The position numbers and the translations under genes were made by a program. 13,652 nt of DNA from Faecalimonas sp. GTDB lineage: Bacteria; Bacillota; Clostridia; Lachnospirales; Lachnospiraceae. Below are positions 1 to 7,671 of this stretch, piece after piece; positions within the stretch are counted from its first letter, which is position 1, and each line of letters begins with the position of its first letter. The stretch lies in NCBI GenBank assembly GCA_020024645.1, contig JAHHTN010000058.1, positions 1-13,652 on the forward strand. Reading direction: 5' to 3'. The notes under the pieces are model-generated. The model saw only the letters and a list, made by a program, of their open reading frames with translations. It did not search any database and was not told the origin of the DNA.

Positions 1-158
1 ACTTTACCCTCTTTAGCAACAGAATGAAAATAAAAATCATCATTACGCTCTTTTTTCAATTCTGCTATATTTTTATTTACATATTTCGATATTACACAAA
101 AGGAAAATAAAAATAAAACAAGCAAAAGTAGTATAAGTCGTATATGTTTTTTCTTCAT
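1..158 (-). CDS. N-terminal part of a small membrane-anchored or secreted protein (runs off the left edge)
   Basis: The complement strand opens with ATG at 158 and reads without a stop to the window edge, giving 52 complete codons. The start of the protein is MKKKHIRLILLLLVLF, followed by a hydrophobic stretch to about residue 23 and then a charged region beginning SKYVNKNIAELKKERND. This is the shape of an uncleaved signal anchor or a signal peptide: a basic N-terminus of three Lys plus His and Arg, then a 16-17 residue Leu/Phe-rich core. Cys21 is preceded by Phe, so it is not a lipobox. The frame has a stop (TAA) ten codons upstream and no other start between, so the ATG at 158 is the only candidate. 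The ribosome binding site is weak (AGAGA about 5 nt upstream). I do not recognise the family, and most of the protein lies outside the window. Confidence 0.62.
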   Translation of the reverse strand, partial: MKKKHIRLILLLLVLFLFSFCVISKYVNKNIAELKKERNDDFYFHSVAKEGK

Positions 159-171
159 ATTATCTCTTGTA

Positions 172-195
172 TGATAATTAGGAAGTTAATTATCA
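172..195. repeat. Perfect 9-bp inverted repeat, candidate operator
   Basis: TGATAATTA (172-180) and TAATTATCA (187-195) are exact reverse complements separated by 6 bp (ggaagt). The repeat lies 13 bp upstream of the ATG of the truncated minus-strand gene, so it would overlap that gene's promoter or 5' leader. The arms are pure A/T apart from one G/C pair, so chance occurrence in AT-rich DNA is not negligible. A dimeric repressor site is the simplest reading, but no regulator can be named. Confidence 0.4.
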
Positions 196-337
196 AACAT
201 TCCTTTCTTTTTAATTTTAATATCGTGGTTATAATACATTCAGATACTGTGGACTTTTGATTTAATGACATGTAGCATTGATTACTCAATAGGAGTGTAT
301 TGCCATTACCTTTATCTGAATTGTTTATATGCTGGAT

Positions 338-365
338 GTACTGGGGCTTTCGTTCCAATGAGTAC
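338..365 (+). ncRNA. Hairpin in the 5' region of the IS110 relic, possible bridge-RNA remnant
   Basis: GTAC (338-341) pairs with GTAC (362-365), and TGGGG (342-346) pairs with TTCCA (353-357) using two G-U wobbles. The loop is ctttcg, and the unpaired ATGA (358-361) forms a one-sided internal loop. It lies about 80 bp upstream of the transposase start, where IS110-group elements encode their bridge RNA in the left non-coding end. The fold is short and was found by eye. Full bridge-RNA architecture with separate target-binding and donor-binding loops was not established. The element is dead, so any RNA would be a relic. Confidence 0.22.
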
Positions 366-442
366 TTATTCAATCAAGTCTACGATGATAATTGTTAGTG
401 GATATCACGGTATCAGACTTTATGAAAGGGAGGTATAACCTC

Positions 443-850
443 ATGATTATTTATGTTGGTATTGATATTGCCAAACTTAACCATTTCGCTGCCGCGATTT
501 TTTCGGACGGTGAAATACTCATTGAGCCGTTCAAATTTACAAATGACGCTGGTGGCTTCTAACTGCTGATCTCTAAACTCGAATCATTCGACAAAGACAG
601 CATCATCATCGGTCTTGAATCGACGGCACACTACAGTAACAACCTTGTTCGATACCTTGTTGCCGAGTTTTACAAAGTGTGTGTTCTCAACCCTATAAAG
701 ACGTCTCAGATGCGTAAAAATAACATTCGCAAAACTAAGACTGATAAAGTCGACGCATACGTTATTGCAAAAACTCTTATGATGCTGAACTGCTTTTATT
801 GCAACTCGAAATTTCCAGCGTCTCAGAACTCGCATTTTTCTTGTAACTAA
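443..850 (+). pseudogene. IS110-family transposase relic (N-terminal DEDD domain only, interrupted by a stop)
   Basis: From ATG at 443 the frame encodes MIIYVGIDIAKLNHFAAAIF and continues to an in-frame TAA at 560-562. It then continues in the same frame with LLISKLESFDKDSIIIGLES, then TAHYSNNLVRYLVAEFYKVC and a KTDKVDAYVIAKTL segment. This is the N-terminal RuvC-like DEDD domain of IS110-family transposases: the first acidic residue lies in VGIDIAK, the second in GLEST, and the third in KTDKVDA. Family members are about 400 residues; here similarity stops near position 780 after about 113 residues, and the frame ends at 850. The serine-containing C-terminal Tnp_IS116/IS110/IS902 domain is missing. 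A good ribosome binding site (GGGAGG, 428-433) survives 9 bp before the ATG. The coding stretch is more GC-rich than its surroundings, as expected for a recent import. It is non-functional. Confidence 0.85.
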
Positions 851-1041
851 TTAATTTTAACAGACTAGCACTTGAAGGTTTATTTGTCATGCAATAAAAA
901 AGGTACTTTTATATAACAACACCTAAATGCCTTCAAACGCAACATTGGAGCGGGATTTTTAAAATCCCACCCCAACTATTGACTTAGAGCCAAGAAAAAT
1001 ACGAATCTCCGCAGAAAATTAGTTTTCCGTCCTTTTACACA
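851..1041. other. Gene-free 3' flank of the IS110 relic, downstream of the GH101 gene
   Basis: This stretch contains no credible coding frame. It holds an imperfect inverted repeat (TTGAAGG at 872-878 with CCTTCAA at 930-936) and the tight palindrome at 952-968. The part beginning near 857 reads like the right-hand non-coding end of an IS110-type element, which suggests that the transposase lost its middle and C-terminal part by internal deletion. This assignment rests on memory of such elements. No convincing terminator with a T-run follows the GH101 stop codon in the minus direction; the best candidate is a weak GAAAA-ctaa-TTTTC stem at 1015-1028. Confidence 0.4.
952..968. repeat. Perfect 8-bp palindrome with 1-nt centre (GGGATTTT-T-AAAATCCC)
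   Basis: The two arms match exactly. The site lies about 75 bp beyond the GH101 stop codon. It could fold in either transcript as a stem with almost no loop, so it is more likely a cruciform-type palindrome or an insertion-sequence end than an efficient intrinsic terminator. No T-tract follows in either direction. Confidence 0.45.
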
Positions 1042-4000
1042 TTATTTTCTCTTTTTTGTCAGCAATACAGCTACTCCACAGAGTGCTACTGCGACAGTTC
1101 CGGCCAAAGACAGCGGATCGCTATCATCTCCAGTTTTTGGAGTTTTGGATGTATTTCCGCCTTTATCTCCTCCAGATATAATTCCATTATCACTATTTTC
1201 TGGTTTAGGTGTATCGGATACACCGCTTTGGTTTTCTTTCAACGCTGACTTTGCATCTTTTAACAGATGAAGTGCGTTGTCCACCTCATCTTGAGTTGCA
1301 TCTTTTTTTGCCAGAATGATCTTTGCATATTCCAAAGTTTTTTTATACGTGTTCCACCGAGCCTTTGGATACTTCTCACATTGTTCATCTGGAATCGCAT
1401 TATTTACTTCGTTTTGCAGTGCGCCTTTATCTACCACTGGTTTTTCGATTGGGGCCAGTTTCGCCTGTTCCTGTGTCAGTTTCAAGGCCGCTTCTGTAAC
1501 TTCTTTTTGTGTCACTTCTTCCTCTGCTTCAACTTTCTGAAGAACTGCCTCTGCATCTTTTAAAGTTTTTACAAAGATTTCTGTGTCTTTGTAATCTTTC
1601 GGATTAATTTTTTTCGCTTCTTCTACTGCATTTTTCAGCATCTTTACATCTGTTGGAGTTGCCGTTAATACAAGTCCTTCTTTTTCTGTTCTTAATTTTT
1701 CTGTCATAGCATCAATTTCACTTTGTTCTGTAAGCAAGTTATCCAGCATTTTTTCCGCATCTTTATATAATTCTTGCAGGTTATCATAACTTTCTTTTGT
1801 ATATGCGTTAACATCCAACTTATCAATTTCATTCATAACTTGCTGTAATACAGCAAAATTAGAAGCTTTCTGGTAAATTGCAAACTCTGCTGCTGAAGCA
1901 AAGTTTCCAACTCCCTTTGTCACTTCAATTTTCACATATCTTGCATTCACTGTATCAAACGCTTTTTTTTGAACTTCCGCCTTGTTCTCAAAAGTTCCAT
2001 CAGCAATCACCTTTGTCCAGCCATCATTTTCTTCCGTTTTTACATAGAGATTATATTTTTGGATTTTTCCATTCTCTCCGCCAGACGGGCGTTGCAAATA
2101 TGAAAACTGGTTGAGATTGTATCCCTTTTTCATATCTACTTCAATCCATGCTGGATTATTTGCAGAAACAGTAAATCCATTCCACTGGCTATGCCAAATG
2201 GTACTCGTATCCCCGTCAAATGCATTCTTAGCTGGGCCTTCTACTCCTGATGTAGCCTGCTGTGCATTTGTTGTAATTTCGAAATCTTTTGCAGAAATTT
2301 CCACACTGGTTGGAATCACCGGTCTATTCAATTTATTTCCAAGAGCTGTTTCCAATTTATCCAGTACCATATAGTAATCTACCGCTTTTACGCCTGTCTT
2401 GCTCTGCATTGTTTCCAGTATTGTTTTCGCTTCCTGAATTGCTCTCCAATCACCTTCCAGAAAGTAAGATTCTTTCTGTTTAGTCTTTGTCAAAGTTTCA
2501 GCTATCATAGCATTTTTAGACTCATCTTTTAAGACAATGTTGTTATATGCATTGGTCAATTTTTCTGTTGCCACTGCGATTTCTTCTTCTGTAACACCTT
2601 GCTTTAAATCCGTTGCTTTTGCATTTTCCATCTCAGAAAGAAAAGTCTGCAGTTCTGTTCCATCCACAATAGCATTGCGATCAACCTTCTCTACTTTTGA
2701 CATAATCGCTTTTAACGCAGTACGATCAACAATTGGATTCAAAGCATCCTTCGCTTTATTCATTTCACGGATAGTCTTTATTACTTCTGGTGAAGTTGTT
2801 TTATCAGAAGCATACAGCTCCTCCGCTTCTTTTATCAAAGTCTGTAAGATCATCCACTGTGCATCCTGTTTATAATCATGTTCCTGCAATGATTTCATTG
2901 TTATGATAGTTGCCAGTAAAGATGATTTTTCTTCTGCGGAAGCATAAGATATTAGTTCTTCCATGGACTTTTCCAGTTTTTTGTAAATAGCTCGGATTAG
3001 TTCTGTATTAGAACTGTTATTTTTCTGAACTGCTTCTGCTTCTTTCAAAGTTTCTTTCATCTTCTGATAACTTTCCAGTGTATAATCACTTTCCTCCAAT
3101 TCTTTTGCCTCCTGAATCAATTGTCCAAGAGTGTCCCTATTGATTGGACGTGCCGCCTGCACATAGAAGTTGTCTAGGTAGTACTCAGTAGCATCTTTTT
3201 TGACAATATCCACATAGTAGTCATTGTAGTTTCCTGTTGTAAACTTCAATTCCAGTTTGCCTTCTTTATCCACTGCTGCAGTACTTGCAATCACTGAGTT
3301 TTCATCATCTCCAGCTTCTTTTGCCTTGTCGGATTTCACGGCAAATGTAAATGCATTGGCAGATGAGGACTTATAGTCAATTCCTACCGTATATTCTGTT
3401 TCCGAATCAAAGCGCACAGTTGCAGGAATGGTTCTCATGTAATCTCCAGCACGAACTTTCAAGGAGTAGTTTCCATCAATGACATCCGTTGTATTAGCTG
3501 GATTTACTGGATTTTTCTGAGATAAATGGGATTGATCAGACTCAGTAGATACAAATGCACCCCAGCCTTGATCTGTATCTTCAAAATCTTCCCAATAAAC
3601 ATATTTGCTCGGTTTCGGATTTGTGCTTGATTCCACTTTTGCTACCCGCACATCATCAAAGTCTACTACAGAATCTTGTCCAACACCTTTTGCTGCTGAT
3701 AGAGTCAATACCACTTTATCTGACTGTGCGACAAATCTCACCTGCATACGCTGGGCCTTCGTTTGGTATTTATCATTGTGATGTACGCCATAAATAATAT
3801 TACTGCGATCCATATAGTTGAAAAGCTCTTCACCGCCATTTTTCACTTCGATAGAAGCCTTGCGTCCGTCAGCCGTTGTACACCATACAGAAACTGCATA
3901 CGACTGTCCTTTTTCCAGCCCTGTAATTTCTTGTGTTACCTTGCCATCATTCTCACCTTTGATATACAGATGAGAGTTTCCAAGGTTGTTATTTTCAATG

Positions 4001-7000
4001 GTAATATGGTCTGTTGTTTTCGCAGTAGAATATGGTTTCCACTCATCAAAATTATGAGAGTCAAACCCCATATCTTTAACAGGAGAACCTGTAGACCATT
4101 CTACATTGTCTGCCGTCTGAATGTTAACAACATCATCTTTGTATAACACATATCCAGTCTTTGGCTCTGCGTTGATAGTTACCTGATTTTCATTCTGTGT
4201 AATAACACCGTCATCTACTTTCACTTTTCCTTCATCGGACAGTTTGTATATCGTAACAGAAGTTACATTATCCCAAGATTTCGGAAGTGTCCAAGTTGTG
4301 GAACCCCCATTTCTATTCCAGTGATAAATCTTTCCTTCTTCTTCATCCCCATTGTCCCATGGTATGAAAATCTGATTTCCTTTTACAACATCATGGCCAT
4401 CAAGTGAAATCACATTTCGGCCTTCTTTCATTTCAGTCACAATCTGATTGTTTTTACCAAGGACTGCTTTGTTATCACTTTCATACTGCATGATTGGATA
4501 CTGTGCTAGAAATTTATTCGGAAGTATCTTTTCATAGAAAGACTGGACAGCTATGTTCATATTCTTGGCACCCTGCCATCCATCAATACCGATGTCTTCG
4601 TTTGCACGGCTTTCTGCTCCTCTGAATAACTGGTGATTTGCAAAGATATCTGCTTGGTTGTTGTCTACAATACGGACTAGGTTACTAGCTCCTCCAAAGT
4701 TGGAACCGATATGATGTGCAAATACACCGTGAGATACCATCTCATCTACATACTCTGTCCCAAGTGCCATATTACGATTTTTGCCGTTAATATTCTCCAC
4801 CAGTTTGTACATCGGCCAGCGGGTTCCAAAAAACACATCTACATATACGGTATCTAGCATCTTTTCTGTATCTGTATCAAATAACTTTGTAAATCTTCCA
4901 TCCAAACCTTCTTCTGTTTTATCTAGATCATCATTCTCCCTTACAATCTGAGAAGCGGAATCATACCAAGACCATGCTCCAAGTCCCGTCTTAATTTTAT
5001 CGTATTGCGGAGCTTCTGGATATACATCCGTGTGGTTCACATGGATGCCAACTTTTGTATTGTATTCTTCGGAATTTTCTAGCAATGTTTTGAAATCTTC
5101 CAGACCACCAGCACGTTTGTTGTAGTTTGCAAAATCTGGGTGAGATGCATCATGTCCTTCACTTTGATATCCTTTTATGATAATATTCTGTCCAAAGTTA
5201 TCAGTTGCAAGTGACATTTTCTTTGCATTATCCAATATACGAAGGAATGGATATTGTGCTTCGGAACCTACGTTCATTGCAATCATGTTCCAGTTATTTG
5301 TTACTGTATCGGCTCCAATTTTTCTCTCCATACAATCATCACGAAGAATAACTGCCGCATCCTGAAAATCTACCTTTCTATCTCTATTACAGTCTCCCGT
5401 AATAGATATTTTCGTCCATGGATCATACATTTTTTCCCCGTCCAGTCCTCTGTATGTATATTCATTCATCCAGATTCCCGTAGAAGTGTAATCTCCTACA
5501 TGGAAAGTCTGATATGCAATCTCATGGCGGTTCTTATAGGATTCTCCACTCACTGCTGCCGCAACATAATTATTACTCAAAACAGCTAGCGTAGTTTCAC
5601 TATACACCTCTGATGCTACGGCTGACTCAAGCTGTAATCTAGTTTCTACTTGATAGTTATTAGCACGAAGTTCTGCGCCTGCCTCCTTACTGGACATAGA
5701 GATAAGGCTGTGTCTTGGGAAGTTCAAAGTATATAAAAGAACATCTTTGCTCTCTTTTACGTTCTTCACATTCATAGAAAGAACATGTCCTTCTACTTTA
5801 AATACAACATCAAAAGATATTCCTATTTCTTTTACGGAAACATGATAGTTTGCTGTATTGCCAGAAATTTCTGCGCTTACTTTTGGAATATATAGTTTGT
5901 TGTTAATTTCCAATTGATGAAGTGCAACTTCCTGCCCTTTTACTTTTTCTCCCGTTTTTAAAGTATATTCCGCTACTCTTGGAAATGCTTCATCCATAGA
6001 AACAGTCATTTCTTCAGAGACAATCTCTTTAGTTTTAGTATTTTTGGCTTCTTTATATTTTAATGCTGTTTCTTGGGTGAATTTCTGTACAGTCATTCCC
6101 GTATTTGCAGTGGTACGGAAACCTGTTTTTCCATGTTTCATAGTTACATTCACCTGACCGTTCCAGATTTCCTCATTATCTACATAAACAGTAATAATAT
6201 CATTTACTATACGAACTTTTACTTTATAAGGAACCACACGACCTTCCAAAACAAACCCACTATCCTGAATATCTGCAATTTTTCCGTTTGGTCCATATAC
6301 CCCCCATTTTGTGTAATGCTGGGAGTTCTGTCCTGCAGGTCCTACATAGAGATATTCAGTAGGTGACACATAACGCAAAACCACACCATAATTACAGTTG
6401 TTGTTTAACGGGTCAAATGTAAATTCCACTTCCTGATTCTTCAGTTCCTTAGATTTTTTGTCAATGAAAAGTCCATCTCCGTGAAGCAATATTCCATCTT
6501 GTTCTTCTGTCATAAAACCGTTTCCAGATACCATTTCAAATCCGTCTATTCCTTTGCTAAAATTTCTTGTATAACTTACAACCTCTTCTTCCTTTTCAAT
6601 AAATAGATGTAAGGTTTTTACCTGCTTATCTTCAAATTCGAAAGTCAGGTCTGTTGCAGAAATTTCCTTGATAGATTCTATATACTCTTTTTGAATAGTA
6701 ATGGTATTGTTATCTAAAGTATAATGCATACCCCGCATCAATTCTTTCTGACCATTCTTTATGCTTGTAAGCTTTGGTCCATCCTTTTTTAACGTGACAA
6801 TGCAATCGTCTCTTCCTGCTTCTTCATATGGAATTGTAATGATATCTGGGGTAATTTCTGCTTCTGCTGTAAGTTTTCCTGTCTTTACATTATCTATATT
6901 GAATCCACACTGATAGTTCTGGCTTACAAGTCCCCATAAACGAATACCTATATTCCCTTCTTTTGTACTCCCCAAATTTGGAATACTCTCATCAACAACT

Positions 7001-7524
7001 TTTTCGCCATCCACCAAAACTTTCATATTTGTTCCGCGATATTCCACACGTACTTTGTGCTTTTCTCCTACACTGGTAAATGTGTTCTTAGTAGCAGAAA
7101 CACTCCCCCAATTGCCATTACCATTGAACCATGTCCATTTTCCAGCATCAGTTCCAATTCCGACCCAGTCCGTAGGACTGTTGTATCGAAAAATAATTCC
7201 CATTCTTCCGCCATTTGGTGCTTCGGTCAGTTTCATATCCATTTCCACATATCCATCTGCACACTTTTCTGTCTGTGTATCAGCGAAAATAGTGTTGTCA
7301 TCAGATTTTACACTCATGAAACCCTCATCATCTTCGCCATCAGTAAAAGAAATATCTCCATTACCTTGGGTCTTTGTCCAACCACCTCTGTTACTTTCAT
7401 CTGTAAAAGTTACCGTCTGCTCTGCTGCTGATACATTCAAGATAATTCCAGATAAAGGAACTACATTAACAACCATACAGATAACAAGCAGAGCTATTAC
7501 TCCTGTTTTCAGTTTCTTCTTCAT
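1042..7524 (-). CDS. GH101 endo-alpha-N-acetylgalactosaminidase, secreted and cell-wall anchored, 2160 aa
   Basis: Cleaves the GalNAc-alpha-Ser/Thr bond of mucin-type O-glycoproteins at the cell surface, releasing Gal-beta1,3-GalNAc. Seen: signal peptide (cleavage near A33/A34); two LamG-like beta-sandwiches (about 40-218, 316-490) around an Ig/X2-like module; mutarotase-like beta-sandwich (500-700); catalytic barrel (about 700-1000). The barrel starts with an EF-hand-like loop (D711-D722) as in characterised GH101 enzymes and contains SEGHDASHPDF, GIHVNHTDVYPE, VYVDVF (nucleophile candidate D896) and LGTEY (acid/base candidate E924). A beta domain with TTWTLPKSW follows, then two galactose-binding-like domains (about 1150-1300, 1309-1457), four FIVAR-like helical repeats (1461-1731), an F5/8-type C (CBM32-like) domain (1740-1886), three more FIVAR-like repeats, and a sorting signal (TPKTGD at 2128-2133, hydrophobic helix, KKRK end). 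Start supported by AGGAGG 5 nt upstream. Family certain; activity inferred. Confidence 0.94.
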   Translation of the reverse strand: MKKKLKTGVIALLVICMVVNVVPLSGIILNVSAAEQTVTFTDESNRGGWTKTQGNGDISFTDGEDDEGFMSVKSDDNTIFADTQTEKCADGYVEMDMKLTEAPNGGRMGIIFRYNSPTDWVGIGTDAGKWTWFNGNGNWGSVSATKNTFTSVGEKHKVRVEYRGTNMKVLVDGEKVVDESIPNLGSTKEGNIGIRLWGLVSQNYQCGFNIDNVKTGKLTAEAEITPDIITIPYEEAGRDDCIVTLKKDGPKLTSIKNGQKELMRGMHYTLDNNTITIQKEYIESIKEISATDLTFEFEDKQVKTLHLFIEKEEEVVSYTRNFSKGIDGFEMVSGNGFMTEEQDGILLHGDGLFIDKKSKELKNQEVEFTFDPLNNNCNYGVVLRYVSPTEYLYVGPAGQNSQHYTKWGVYGPNGKIADIQDSGFVLEGRVVPYKVKVRIVNDIITVYVDNEEIWNGQVNVTMKHGKTGFRTTANTGMTVQKFTQETALKYKEAKNTKTKEIVSEEMTVSMDEAFPRVAEYTLKTGEKVKGQEVALHQLEINNKLYIPKVSAEISGNTANYHVSVKEIGISFDVVFKVEGHVLSMNVKNVKESKDVLLYTLNFPRHSLISMSSKEAGAELRANNYQVETRLQLESAVASEVYSETTLAVLSNNYVAAAVSGESYKNRHEIAYQTFHVGDYTSTGIWMNEYTYRGLDGEKMYDPWTKISITGDCNRDRKVDFQDAAVILRDDCMERKIGADTVTNNWNMIAMNVGSEAQYPFLRILDNAKKMSLATDNFGQNIIIKGYQSEGHDASHPDFANYNKRAGGLEDFKTLLENSEEYNTKVGIHVNHTDVYPEAPQYDKIKTGLGAWSWYDSASQIVRENDDLDKTEEGLDGRFTKLFDTDTEKMLDTVYVDVFFGTRWPMYKLVENINGKNRNMALGTEYVDEMVSHGVFAHHIGSNFGGASNLVRIVDNNQADIFANHQLFRGAESRANEDIGIDGWQGAKNMNIAVQSFYEKILPNKFLAQYPIMQYESDNKAVLGKNNQIVTEMKEGRNVISLDGHDVVKGNQIFIPWDNGDEEEGKIYHWNRNGGSTTWTLPKSWDNVTSVTIYKLSDEGKVKVDDGVITQNENQVTINAEPKTGYVLYKDDVVNIQTADNVEWSTGSPVKDMGFDSHNFDEWKPYSTAKTTDHITIENNNLGNSHLYIKGENDGKVTQEITGLEKGQSYAVSVWCTTADGRKASIEVKNGGEELFNYMDRSNIIYGVHHNDKYQTKAQRMQVRFVAQSDKVVLTLSAAKGVGQDSVVDFDDVRVAKVESSTNPKPSKYVYWEDFEDTDQGWGAFVSTESDQSHLSQKNPVNPANTTDVIDGNYSLKVRAGDYMRTIPATVRFDSETEYTVGIDYKSSSANAFTFAVKSDKAKEAGDDENSVIASTAAVDKEGKLELKFTTGNYNDYYVDIVKKDATEYYLDNFYVQAARPINRDTLGQLIQEAKELEESDYTLESYQKMKETLKEAEAVQKNNSSNTELIRAIYKKLEKSMEELISYASAEEKSSLLATIITMKSLQEHDYKQDAQWMILQTLIKEAEELYASDKTTSPEVIKTIREMNKAKDALNPIVDRTALKAIMSKVEKVDRNAIVDGTELQTFLSEMENAKATDLKQGVTEEEIAVATEKLTNAYNNIVLKDESKNAMIAETLTKTKQKESYFLEGDWRAIQEAKTILETMQSKTGVKAVDYYMVLDKLETALGNKLNRPVIPTSVEISAKDFEITTNAQQATSGVEGPAKNAFDGDTSTIWHSQWNGFTVSANNPAWIEVDMKKGYNLNQFSYLQRPSGGENGKIQKYNLYVKTEENDGWTKVIADGTFENKAEVQKKAFDTVNARYVKIEVTKGVGNFASAAEFAIYQKASNFAVLQQVMNEIDKLDVNAYTKESYDNLQELYKDAEKMLDNLLTEQSEIDAMTEKLRTEKEGLVLTATPTDVKMLKNAVEEAKKINPKDYKDTEIFVKTLKDAEAVLQKVEAEEEVTQKEVTEAALKLTQEQAKLAPIEKPVVDKGALQNEVNNAIPDEQCEKYPKARWNTYKKTLEYAKIILAKKDATQDEVDNALHLLKDAKSALKENQSGVSDTPKPENSDNGIISGGDKGGNTSKTPKTGDDSDPLSLAGTVAVALCGVAVLLTKKRK
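1043..1142 (-). other. Sortase sorting signal of the GH101 protein (TPKTG variant)
   Basis: The last 33 residues contain TPKTGDD, a hydrophobic stretch (LSLAGTVAVALCGVAVLL) and the basic tail TKKRK. This is a canonical cell-wall sorting layout, except that Thr replaces Leu at the first motif position. Non-Leu variants of the LPxTG motif are common in Lachnospiraceae surface proteins, so anchoring by a housekeeping sortase is likely. No sortase gene is in the window. Confidence 0.8.
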
Positions 7525-7653
7525 AATTCCCTCCTAAATATTTTTTTACTATTTAACATTACCATAAGTTCTGACACAAGTATTTGTATAATTGTTCTAT
7601 TTTTTTACATTTTTCCGCTTGTTATTTATGCTAATTACACATAATTATTGCAA
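7507..7653 (-). promoter_or_regulatory. Upstream region of the GH101 gene: candidate promoter and ribosome binding site
   Basis: AGGAGG lies at an ideal distance from the ATG at 7524. A candidate promoter on the minus strand is TTGCAA (-35, 7648-7653), a 17-bp spacer, and CATAAA (-10, 7625-7630). Each box matches its consensus at four of six bases, and the resulting leader would be about 95 nt. Nearer alternatives (for example TTGTGT with TAAATA) are weaker. No intrinsic terminator is visible between the LysR stop (7672) and this region, so read-through from the regulator gene is possible. Confidence 0.35.
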
Positions 7654-7661
7654 ACGGTTTA
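7648..7661. promoter_or_regulatory. cre-like catabolite-control site upstream of GH101
   Basis: TTGCAAACGGTTTA matches the first eleven positions of the CcpA-binding consensus WTGNAANCGNWNNCW, including the TG, AA and central CG, but fails at the final conserved C and W. It overlaps the candidate -35 box of the GH101 promoter, a position where CcpA would block transcription. Glycosidase genes of Firmicutes are commonly under CcpA control. One incomplete match is modest evidence. Confidence 0.35.
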
Positions 7662-7671
7662 GAGGAGAACT

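Noticed and set aside
155..373. 72-residue minus-strand open frame upstream of the truncated gene
   Set aside because: It overlaps the start of the truncated membrane-protein gene and the IS110 5' region, has no ribosome binding site of note, and shows a low-complexity composition without recognisable family features.
584..835. 83-residue minus-strand open frame
   Set aside because: It lies antisense to the recognisable IS110 transposase sequence and is explained as its shadow.
978..1010. Outward plus-strand promoter (TTGACT at 978-983) in the IS relic
   Set aside because: No convincing -10 lies at 16-18 bp, and it would read antisense into the 3' end of the GH101 gene.
5355..5405. Dockerin (cellulosome) repeat inside the GH101 protein
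   Set aside because: GDCNRDRKVDFQDAAVIL resembles one dockerin calcium loop, but it is single, internal and occupies the place of the calcium-binding loop found in GH101 catalytic regions.
7055..7537. 160-residue plus-strand open frame opposite the GH101 5' end, and similar plus frames across 1267-6366
   Set aside because: They are antisense to a well-supported GH101 reading frame and lack ribosome binding sites and protein-like features.
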